This document shows positions 55,507-64,000 of a stretch of 64,000 bases of DNA, piece by piece. Each line of letters starts with the position of its first letter. Position 1 is the first letter of the stretch. The notes beneath the pieces are model-generated. The model was not told the DNA's origin, did no database searches, and saw only the letters and a list, made by a program, of their open reading frames with translations. The position numbers were made by a program, and so were the translations under genes. Source of the stretch: Aspidapion aeneum (lineage: Eukaryota > Arthropoda > Insecta > Coleoptera > Brentidae). The stretch lies in contig OY755044.1 in assembly GCA_963576565.1 (NCBI GenBank), positions 40,507,235-40,571,234 on the forward strand, in the 5' to 3' direction.

Positions 55507-56552
55507 CTGGGTGGGCCAAAAAAAGCAGACAATTTTTTTTCATTATAACTTTTGATCTATACCATCGATTTTAAAGGGACGAACTGCACTTGGCAGATAA
55601 TTAAACATATAATAAAATTTAATTATACCCTTCAAAGATGCTCGTTTATTCTTTTGTTGCGAACATGTTTTAATTATTTTTTTAAATTAGCAAAAAAGCT
55701 GCATCCTTGCCACGCACAACAAGGTACAAATCAGTAAAATCGGTTAGGTGGTTCTAAAAAAAATATTTTTGTTTCAACAATATAATCTTTAAAGAGCAAT
55801 CAATTCTCACCATGATTTTTTTTTTACTAAAATCGGTTTAGTAATAACGAATTTTTAAGAAAATCAATGTAGACAGGATTGACAATGCAATCGTATAATC
55901 TATAGAACAATGGTTGAAACAACAAATTGATTTTTTGGGAACCACCATACCGATTTATAACTCGTTGTATGAAGAAGAAGTAGTGCTTTTCTATAAATTA
56001 AGGAAAACCCAAAACATTTTTGGAAAATAAGAATAAACACGCCATTTTGAAGCATGAAGTATGATTCTGTCCGCCATCTTAAATATTAAGATAGCGATAA
56101 ACTCTGATCATGATCTTTAAAAAGCAATCAATTCTAAACAGAATGTTTTTTTATTTAATTAAAATCGTTTCAGTTGTAATTAATTTCTAGGTAAAAAAAT
56201 GCAGACATGATTGGCAATAATATGCAAAACAATGATTAAAAAAAAAATATTTAGAACCACTAAACCGATTTTGCTGATTCGTACCTTGTTGGGCGTGTCA
56301 ACAATGTGGCTTTTTGACTGATTTAAGAAAATAATTAAAAGGTGCTTGCAACACAAGAATAAACGAGCATCTTTGAAGAGTACAATTTAATTTCGACCGC
56401 CATCTTGACTTTTGAGATGGCGGAAAAAAATTATATTTGGTCAAAAGTCTGATTATATCTCTGCCAAGCGCAGTTTGACCCATTAAAATCGATAGTATAG
56501 TTCAAAAGTCATAATGAAAAAAAAAATGTCCGGTTTTTTTGGGCCTACCCGG
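55507..56552. mobile_element. 1.05-kb palindromic TIR element, CTGGGTGGGCC ends, TA TSD
   Basis: The left CTGGGTGGGCCAAAAAAAGC pairs with the right end (reverse strand) CCGGGTAGGCCCAAAAAAAC, with TA on both sides (55505-55506, 56553-56554). Arms extend inward through cattataacttttgatctat, agctgcatccttgccacgca and related words. A decayed relative is at 14500-15790. No ORF with transposase motifs. Confidence 0.75.
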
Positions 56553-56941
56553 TATAATCCGAATTCTTGTATTTTCGTTTAAACATTTCGTTGTAATATT
56601 GATACGTATGTAATTAATATTTATTACTAATCGATATATTATGGCGCCGAAGAGTGATTTTTAAATACAATTCAAAATTAATGTTCATGTTACTTTCTAA
56701 AGAAGTGACGCATAAATTGAAATAATTTCGTAACTGGACTTTGTGTCATTTTTCTTTAAAATTGGATATTTATGATGTCTATGGGTTAAATTTTATTTTA
56801 AAATTTTTATGTTTTTCAACAGTAATATAATAGTAATAGTTTACCTACTTCCTAGATATATAGATAATCCTTAGATTGAAACTGTTTAACTTAACCATTA
56901 ATTTAAAAATTCAAATTTGTCTTTTTTGGGACACTCTTTAC

Positions 56942-57130
56942 CACTGGCGTATATAGAAAAAAGTTTCGGGGTGGGCCCCAGACAGTTGGGGGGGGGGCGA
57001 GACCTCATGAGGCTGTATTTTATGCTATTTTATGTTTGTATTCATGAAATATGTGGAAAATATCCAAAAAAATCTTAGCTTCGGGGAGGGGGGCCCGGGC
57101 CCCCCAGGCCCCCCCGTATATACGCCACTG
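56942..57130. mobile_element. hAT-like MITE, CACTGGCGTATATA ends, 8-bp TSD
   Basis: Begins CACTGGCGTATATAGAAAA and ends GTATATACGCCACTG. CTCTTTAC flanks both sides (56934-56941, 57131-57138). Core gtattcatgaaatatgtgga is shared with 7009 and 60173; G and C runs lie inside the ends. The left terminus has C where family members have CAG. Confidence 0.85.
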
Positions 57131-57242
57131 CTCTTTACTAACGAGAGTATAAAAAATAATTTGCTGGTACCAATCCCTAAATAGGAGGACTACGAAATCC
57201 AACAAATGTACAAGAATATTGCATTAGCACTATATAGGAATA

Positions 57243-57883
57243 TAGGGTGTCCCAACTAAGGTAACAGAGGTGTTTTTAGGTATTTTTCGTGAAAATTTGG
57301 AGAAACGCTCGGACACGTCGAATTTGTTTACGAGGGGGACACTTTTAGGCTATCTTGAAATTTTTTTAGCACGCACCATCTTCATATTTTGAATAGGGAA
57401 AGTGGGCCGGCCTAGTGATACCTTGTTTTGAAGTTCTCTTAATTATCTTTACAACCGTGTAAATATTTCGAAAATCCATCGATTAGTTTTTGAGATATTT
57501 GCTCACATTTTTAAATTTAACGTGAAACGATAAAAAAAAATTAAATGCGAAAAATATCAAATTTTGCTTAAATTTTTATTTTATCAGTTCATGTTAAATT
57601 TAAAAGTTTGAAGGCAATTATCTCCAAAACTAATGGATAGATTTTTGAAATTTTTATACGGTTATAAAGACATCTTAAAGGCCTTCAAAATAAGGTATTC
57701 ACTTTCCCTATTCAAAATATAGGGGTAATGTATACCCCTCGAAGGGTGTGCGTGCTACAAGAAATTCAGGATAGCCAAAAAGTGTCCCCCTCGCAAACAA
57801 AATCGACGTGTCCGAGCGTTTCTCCGAATTCGCACGAGAATTACCCAAAAACACCTATGTTACCTTTTAGTTGGGACACCCTG
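57243..57883. mobile_element. Palindromic TIR element, AGGGTGTCCCAACT ends, TA TSD
   Basis: agggtgtcccaactaaggta acag at the left pairs with the right end taccttttagttgggacaccctg. Further inverted words are gaaacgctcggacacgtcga / tcgacgtgtccgagcgtttc and ttttgaatagggaaagtg / cactttccctattcaaaa. TA on both sides. Non-coding. Confidence 0.8.
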
Positions 57884-58232
57884 TATTATAGATTGTCAAA
57901 TTACAAGTTTCTCTATAATACAGGATCTTGCCTTAAAAATCGTATAATAATGCACTTGCAATAAACTTATGGAAACACTGATGTAGTAATGCATCAGATA
58001 ACAAAAATTCAATTAAAATATCTGAGTCTGAAGAAAATATCACTGGTTTTGTTCGACTTCGGTAGTTTATACTTTGGAGAAGAATATTAATATATAAAAT
58101 AATAATATATATTTTTTTAGAAATCCAACAATACCATATTATACCAAGTGTTTTTTCTCAAGGACTGATAAAATAAAAATTGAATCAGTAAAATAGGTAT
58201 AAAATTCTGATTTAATTTTTATAACTGATAAA

Positions 58233-58354
58233 CAGTTCATGTTAAATTTGAAAACGATTCAAGTTGTACAGACATTTCACAGAACTTCAAAACCAGTTCA
58301 TGTTAAATTTAAAAACGATTGGAGTTGTACAGACATTTCCCAAAACTTCAAAAC
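58233..58354. repeat. Two tandem copies of a 61-bp unit
   Basis: cagttcatgttaaatttgaa at 58233 and cagttcatgttaaatttaaa at 58294, each followed by aacgatt(c/g)(a/g)agttgtacagacattt and ccaaaacttcaaaac-type ends. Confidence 0.85.
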
Positions 58355-58369
58355 AAGGTGTCACTGGAC

Positions 58370-58664
58370 CAGTGTTGCCAGACTTTTTTGGCGATTTTCC
58401 TTCAACTTAGGTGCCAAAAAAAAACTTATGTCTTGAACGATTTTTTTTAATAACAATAGAAGAAAAAACCAAAGCCAAAATTAAAAATATAGTATTTAAA
58501 TTTAAGTTGGGATTGGGAAAACTGTGTGAAGATTTGCCAAACATATTACTTTTCCTCAAAATCCTCCAAATTCGGATAAAAACTTTAATCCTTTAATAGT
58601 CAAAATATTTGTTCAAAACCCTTTATATTGATGGAAAACCTTTAAATCTGGCAACTGCAATCTG
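58370..58664. mobile_element. hAT-like MITE, CAGTGTTGCCAGA end, 8-bp TSD (7/8)
   Basis: Left end CAGTGTTGCCAGACTTTT; right end on the minus strand CAGATTGCAGTTGCCAGATT, sharing TTGCCAGA. Flanks are CACTGGAC (58362-58369) and CACTGGAT (58665-58672). CAGTGTTG starts are common in hAT elements. No transposase sequence. A solo similar terminus is at 36372. Confidence 0.65.
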
Positions 58665-58899
58665 CACTGGATCCACTCGCTACCTTAGTAGTGAAAAAAT
58701 ATTAATTTTTCGGTTATATATCGAAAACTAGAAAAGCTAAGTAGGGGAAAGGAGGACAAAATCGGATATTTAATTTTATTGACTTATTTCTGCTATTAAA
58801 AAATGATCACCATTGGGTTCGTCATTTGGAATTAAGCTATTTAGAATTCCATCATGCTTTTATTTTTGTAAAAAGTTGACTTTGCCCCATTTTGCCCCC

Positions 58900-59240
58900 C
58901 CCCCATATGGGGTAATATGGGATACCGCAAAACGGGCGGGGCTGTTGTGTAATTTAGAAATGATTTTTTTGTAAAACAAGTTTTATTTATTAAAATACTA
59001 ACCAAGTTTAAAATACTTATTTAAAAAAGAAAAAGTTGTAATAAAAAATACATTTATAATAATTATTTTTTTTTAAGTAGAGGATCTAATATTAAATTGA
59101 TTAAACATCATTGGATTGTACGTAAAAAGGTTTTTTGATCGATATTTTGAAATCCCCTGTAGATATTTTAAATTTCGATACAGTATCTGATTGGGCTTCG
59201 AATAGCGCCACCTTTTTGTCATCTAATCAAAGTTTTGTGA
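58900..59240. other. AT-rich DNA, nothing recognised
   Basis: A C9 run at 58896-58905 and a G/C-poor remainder; no gene. Confidence 0.3.
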
Positions 59241-59247
59241 GAAATTT

Positions 59248-59335
59248 CTTAGGTTTTCTTGAGACAGGGAATGAAATGAGAACCAATTTACCTTATGGGT
59301 TCTCATTCCTTTCCCTATACCCAAAAAAACCTAGG
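59248..59335. other. 88-nt hairpin, pre-miRNA-sized
   Basis: cttaggttttcttgagacag ggaatgaaatgagaacc pairs with gggttctcattcctttccct ataccc...aacctagg around a loop of about 12 bases, with a few internal mismatches. It could be a miRNA precursor or a very short MITE; expression cannot be judged. Confidence 0.35.
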
Positions 59336-59989
59336 TAATGTCATCTCCAGGGAACGAAACACATTTTAACAATTTTGTGAGAAATTTCCATACATTCTCA
59401 TCATACTAGTATTGGTATATCAGAAAAGAAATACATAAGACATTTTGAGAATAATTATAAAAGGTAACATCCTAAGAAAGCAAAAAAAGAGATGAGTTAC
59501 AAAACTTGATATAGAGTGACTGACAGCGGGCTAACAAAATCAAATTAAATTTGAATTTTTTTTCAAATAAAAATTTTTAAAAATGCTGTTGCAATTATTA
59601 TTAAAATAAAAACAAAATAGACATTTTATCCGTAAAAATTTTTCAAAAAATTGAAAAATTTCCTGAAATAATTCAAGCAATGACAAGGAGGTTAAGTGAA
59701 AATATAATAAACTAGCATTAGTAGTATAAACTAGTATTGCTTTCAATAATAAGTACGAGAGTCAGGTTCATACTAATAATAATTAGTAAAACCAAAAAAT
59801 ATTTTTTCTCAGAAAAAACATAATTTTTTTGAAATCCAATATTAAATCGAAACCATCAATAATTAAAGTAGTTAGTAGTTATTATAATAAATAATAATTA
59901 TTGAATACTAACCAGAAAAAATTCAACGTAAACCCAAACAATAGGTAGATCCGCCAATAAAATGGGGTTCTGACAAAAAAACACTATAC

Positions 59990-60170
59990 GTTACCGATTT
60001 ACAGGGTTTTGCGCTCTGGGGAGACACGAAAGGAATGAGACAAGGCAAACTCCTCATCGGAGAGGTGAGGGCCTCCATGGCGAGCTCTTTTCTCACAATC
60101 GGGAGAAAAGATGAAACTGGTGACAGGGCTTTTAACAAGACAATATAATCTTAATAAACACCTTAACATT
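59990..60170 (+). pseudogene. RNase H-type LINE tail, first part
   Basis: The plus strand reads DLQGFALWGDTKGMRQGKLL IGE and, after a frameshift near 60115, KLVTGLLTRQYNLNKHLNIL. TGLLTxxxxLNKHL is the segment before the zinc-finger-like end of R1/I-group LINE RNase H proteins. A MITE interrupts it exactly here. Confidence 0.7.
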
Positions 60171-60172
60171 CT

Positions 60173-60360
60173 CATGGGCGCACCCAGGGGGGGGGGGCCG
60201 GGGCCCGGGCCCCCCAAGCCTTAGATTTTTTTACACATTTTCCAAATTTTTCATGAAATAACAGAAAAAATAGCTTAAAATTGGATAGCATGAGGCTTCG
60301 CCCCCCCCCCAAGAGGCCTCGCCCCCCCCCCCCCAAGACATATTCCTGGGTGCGCCACTG
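60173..60360. mobile_element. hAT-like MITE inserted in a LINE codon stretch, 8-bp TSD
   Basis: atgggcgcacccagg...cctgggtgcgccactg with long G and C runs; the core tttttcatgaaataacagaa is shared with 7009 and 56942. ACATTCT lies at 60166-60172 and ACATTCTG at 60361-60368. Removing the element restores NLNKHLNILELVEDSMC, confirming the borders. Confidence 0.85.
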
Positions 60361-60590
60361 ACATTCTGGAACTTGTTGAAGACTCGATGTGTCGATGGTG
60401 TATGGAGGATGAAAAATCTTCTCTACATATCTTAACGGAGTGTCAGTCACTCGTCGTGTTAAGACAGTCGCATTTGGAACATGTGTGCTTAGCCCTAGCG
60501 ATATTAGAAAGTTTTAAACCAGAAAAATCTGTTCCTTTGCTAAGGCGGCGGGTTTGCAGGGCTGAAACAGTGGACAGCAAGGTGGCCTAA
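60361..60590 (+). pseudogene. RNase H-type LINE tail, zinc-knuckle end
   Basis: The plus strand continues ELVEDSMCRWCMEDEKSSLH ILTECQSLVVLRQSHLEHVC. The C-x2-C...H-x4-C pattern (CRWC, HILTEC) is the C-terminal knuckle of R1/I-group LINEs. The frame ends with a stop at 60588. 5' truncated. Confidence 0.75.
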
Positions 60591-60599
60591 GTGTATAGG

Positions 60600-61530
60600 A
60601 TTTCCCCGCCCACAAAACTCCATTCATTCATGCCAGATTTATGACAACGTTTTTCGACTTTCTTCTAAAAGATATGTTAGTTCCCAGAAATCTTAAAGAT
60701 GTCTTTATAAACAGGACAAAAAATTGACATAGGTAAGTTGTTATTCTGTAAAAACCCTAGACAATTTAAAAAAAATGGTTGTTGAATTTTATATTTTCGA
60801 TATTTTTGTTTTTAACTAGCTTTTATTTAAAAGGCATTCTAAAAATTTATATTTAGAGATTTTAAAATTTAAGGATTTGTAACACACGACGTCTTTAAAA
60901 TATCTTTCCGTACACACGAAAAATTAGATCTTTAGATATTTGTAAGATGTCCACGTACAGATTCACCTCCTAAAATATTGACATTGAATTTTCTGTGTAA
61001 CACCCTGTATAAATTTCGTATAATATACCATTAAGTATCGCAAAACACGCGTGTTAAAACCCATTTGAAGCAGGTAGTGAAAACAGTTAAAAATTTATTT
61101 AAATTAATATTTTCTCAGTTCAAAAACCACATCGCAAAAAAATTGAAATATTATTGACCTCGCGAGGACCCGTGATTCGAATTTTACCATTGCCATTAGC
61201 TTACGATCGTTTACAAATCAATCCAAACGAATTAACAAATCGATAAAGTCACCTACAGGGTGAAATTCATGCAGAAGGAACAGTGAGGAAAACCTTATAA
61301 CATTAAGATTGCATTTTTATATTACCAACTTTACATCACCGCCACTTAAAATGTGCAACGATATATGCAACCATTAGGTATGTAACTATCTTTTGTTACA
61401 TAGAAATGCCTTTGTTACATATACACATTGTTCTAACAATCCAGTGACATTGTTTTTTGTAACTTTGTTACGGTATGACCTATATTTAATAACTCTACTG
61501 CATGTTTCAGTCAGGATAGGAGGAGTAAGA
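60600..61530. other. AT-rich DNA with a solo MITE end
   Basis: tgtaacaccctgtataaatt near 60993 is a solo right end of the CAGGGTGT family. No gene. Confidence 0.3.
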
Positions 61531-61533
61531 GAC

Positions 61534-61605
61534 ATCTTAGGGACCGTTCTTTAATTATGTCATGCTATACGGGGGGAGGGGAGTTTAAGGGGGGGGGGTA
61601 ATCTT
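61534..61605. repeat. Left end of the GTCCTTAAATTACGTAACGC-type MITE
   Basis: agggaccgttctttaattat gtcatgctatac followed by G runs resembles the 25783 element's left half (gtccttaaattacgtaacgc + G run). No right end. Confidence 0.45.
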
Positions 61606-62410
61606 TACAAGCCCTTAAGGATGTCTCATAATCGTATTCCTGGAAAGAAGGATTAAAGGATTTCTTTCGATATCTATTTCCAAGGAGCTCTATGTCTCTC
61701 AGTTCAGTCAGTTCTTCCAGATTTTGGAAGTTAAGAAGACGCAGAGCATTACATCCTGTCCTGGCAAGGTCGGTGAAACACACAACAGATTTATGCTTAT
61801 AGGCTCCTCCTCGTCTCAGCAGCTAAAGCAATATTAATTTTCCAGTATGTTTAAAACAGGTGGCATGCGCTCCGAAAAGACAGTGACCTGTAATACCGGA
61901 AGTTACTTTTCTTAGCATTTCCCGTCTGTATCTAAGTGAGGTTTCTCTGTTGTCTTCACATATATTGTGTTCATAGCTGCCTTAAGATGCTGCAGGTTTC
62001 TTGCTAGCTCTTCCATCTTTTTTCTGTTAGTTTTACCAAGGTACTGTTAATGTGAGTTATGACCAGTCTCACTGAGATTGGCACTGTATTGTCAACTTGG
62101 TTACCATCTTTAAACACACCTGCTTTGCCTACTCTATCAGTCGACTAAATTCCTTTTATGGACTTCGAACAAGGTTAGAGATAGTGCTGCAGGAGGTCAG
62201 CGCCTTGACTGCCCGCATATTGATAGACCTTGGCATTGTGGGATCAACGCGTAGGTTAAGGATATTGATTGCTTCCAGCTCCAGCATAGCAAATTTCTCT
62301 GTCTGGAAGGTGGTGCAGTAATTAGGGAGCTTGTGTAGGTTCGGGGGAAGCGTGCTAAGAAGGTGGAAGTTGTCAAATTTGACACCATATATCTTGAAAA
62401 CAAAACACAA
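61565..62410 (-). pseudogene. Unrecognised broken coding block
   Basis: The minus strand has protein-like segments in changing frames. From 62410: FDNFHLLSTLPPNLHKLPNY, FAMLELEAINILNLRVDPTM and PRSINMRAVKALTSCSTISN, up to a stop near 62160. There are further short open pieces around 62100-61900. From 61783: CFTDLARTGCNALRLLNFQN then LEELTELRDIELLGNRYRKK. Codon-like composition over 850 bp with several shifts suggests one former protein of 250 or more residues. I recognise no domain. A transposon protein, an endogenised viral gene or a dead host gene are all possible. The end at 61565-61605 overlaps a MITE end. Confidence 0.4.
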
Positions 62411-62419
62411 AAGTGTTTA

Positions 62420-63250
62420 GATCTAATGTTGCACTTAGATATTTATTATTTTTTGTTGCTTTGTTCATCTTGTATAAAGTGTATTAAAAGTTTATATTAA
62501 GAAATTATTTCCAAATAAAAATTGGAAACGCATTAAAATTAAATTTAGACGGAATTACTGACCGCAATGACGCCGCTTCTCGTCAAAATAAAAATTTATG
62601 ATAATATTATTAATGAGGCGTAAACTCTCTTATCAATATTTAAATTTGCGCATTTGCTGTGTGATGTTGAAACAACTTCCTTATACAATTAAAATTTCAA
62701 TATATAATTAAAAACAACGAATATACTAAGCTCACACTATTGCTTATTTTTAGCCATATATTTTTAACCATACCTGGGTATGGAAGACTACAGGGATCGT
62801 CAAAAGTGTTCACTTAAAATAAGCTATTTAAGTCAAAAAAATACCCTAACTACCAAATTTGTCTGTCTGTCACAAGGAGGATTGCAACTGCGGTTTTCAA
62901 GTAGATTAATTATTATATTTTTAACAAACTTTGTTCGTACCTACGTTAGCAGTCGCAGTTTCTGCGATATAAAAAAAATGTTTAAAAAATCATATTAGCA
63001 GTTTTCCACATTGAACAACTAGGTGTTAAGCAAACTACACACGTACCACTATCAAGGAGCAATTTAGCGTTCCTGCATGTCGTAGACAACAGCGTTTGCC
63101 GATATATTTTACCTACAGGGACGCTAAATTGCCTCTGTAAATAGACCGTTTTATGCTTATAGATTAACACGTTTTATGCGTGCATGATTGGCGCCATTTT
63201 TTTTTACACTTTGGCACGTTCTCTACATTACAAATACAACAATATATGTT
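62420..63250. other. AT-rich DNA, nothing recognised
   Basis: agcaatttagcgttcctgca / ctacagggacgctaaattgc at 63057-63132 form a short inverted repeat. No gene seen. Confidence 0.3.
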
Positions 63251-63264
63251 TTGTAACTCCGGAC

Positions 63265-63808
63265 TAGTGTTGTAAAATTTCCAGAAATATATTTTCGGAA
63301 ATATTTCCTGAAACATTGGAAATATATGGAAATATTGAAAATATATGAAATATTAAAAGAATAAGAAAAAGATAATATTTATTTATAAAAATTATAAATA
63401 ACAAAACACCGGAAAAGGCAGAAGGCTCATACATGAACAGAAATCAGGAGTTATTTTTCAAACAAATAAACAGAAATAAGGTCAAATTTGTACAAAAAAA
63501 TCTGATTCTTGACACACTACACTATTCACTAGTCGAGCAAGAGGCATATCTTCATCGCTGTCATCAGCATCACACTCAATGACATCGTCTTGGCAGTCTA
63601 CTTCCTCAAAATCTTCGGTATCGGAAATAAAAATTGTCCTATAGTAAGTTTAATGCTAATAAGGTTACAAAATATCAAGGATAATATTTTTTTAAATATT
63701 TCCAATATTCCCAATATTTCCAATATTTCCGAGACACGTTCGGAAATTTCCAATATTTCCATTTCCATGGACATATTTCCAACGGAAATATTACCATTTA
63801 CATCACTA
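63265..63808. mobile_element. hAT-like element with GGAAATATT subterminal repeats, 8-bp TSD
   Basis: Left end TAGTGTTGTAAAATTTCC; right end on the minus strand TAGTGATGTAAATGGTAATA. CTCCGGAC flanks it exactly (63257-63264, 63809-63816). Both ends are full of GGAAATATTGGAAATAT-type words, inverted between ends. On the minus strand an acidic segment DDVIECDADDSDEDMPLARL near 63500-63600 may be a remnant of transposase. 544 bp, non-autonomous. Confidence 0.85.
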
Positions 63809-64000
63809 CTCCGGACACAACTACATATGCTTCCATGGCGTTGATTCAAATAGGATCAACCACACACAAAAAAAACTGAAAAAACAAAACAAAAAATATG
63901 AAATTGATTATTCCGTGATTGAATGCTTAATTAAATTTTCGGTAGGCATGGAGTCCGATTTTTTTCTTTTTTCACCCATAACAAGTCACCAAAGCTCTCG

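Overview
The window looks like AT-rich, repeat-dense genomic DNA from an insect. Evidence: spliced exons with GT/AG borders, insect-type Jockey, RTE-like, Penelope and Ty3/gypsy elements, many TIR/MITE elements, and a long array built on TTAGG, the arthropod telomere motif. A beetle is possible, but the species cannot be fixed from sequence alone. No bacterial-style operon, rRNA gene, complete tRNA gene or CRISPR array was seen.

Host gene: one convincing protein-coding gene lies on the minus strand from about 32.5 kb down to 19.07 kb. Five exons with matching splice phases encode most of a PTB-domain endocytic adaptor related to LDLRAP1/ARH. It has a clathrin-box motif (LIDFD) and an FxxLxxxR AP2-appendage motif. 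The first exon(s) with the start codon were not found. The introns (about 1.1, 1.6, 2.6 and 7.3 kb) are packed with MITEs and LINE fragments; one MITE begins 27 bases past a splice donor.

Region by region. 1-5.8 kb: an RTE-like LINE tail, then a decayed Penelope-like element split by a 2.5-kb foldback element with a 10-bp target duplication. 7-16.4 kb: MITEs, an RTE-like LINE broken by another LINE tail, a 1.1-kb palindromic element and a repeat related to one at 55.5 kb. 19-32.5 kb: the host gene. 31.7-34.2 kb: more RTE-like tails, followed by an element made of GTACGT-rich arms. 37.3-38.0 kb: a PIF/Harbinger-like element with a MADF-domain remnant. 39.8-43.3 kb: a hAT-like element, the telomere-like decamer array, a GC-rich foldback and short GC-rich arrays. 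43.8-54.3 kb: a Ty3/gypsy retrotransposon in minus orientation with both LTRs, PBS and PPT, whose gag is interrupted by a nearly complete Jockey-type LINE in plus orientation. 54.3-64 kb: a series of TIR elements, an RNase H-type LINE tail and an unrecognised broken coding block at 61.6-62.4 kb.

Most of the sequence is nested insertion history. In several places an ORF or a second repeat copy gives the uninterrupted sequence, so target-site duplications can be read directly. These show at least five 8-bp duplications (hAT-like), several TA duplications (Tc1/mariner-like), one 10-bp, one 13-bp (Jockey) and one 4-bp (gypsy) duplication.
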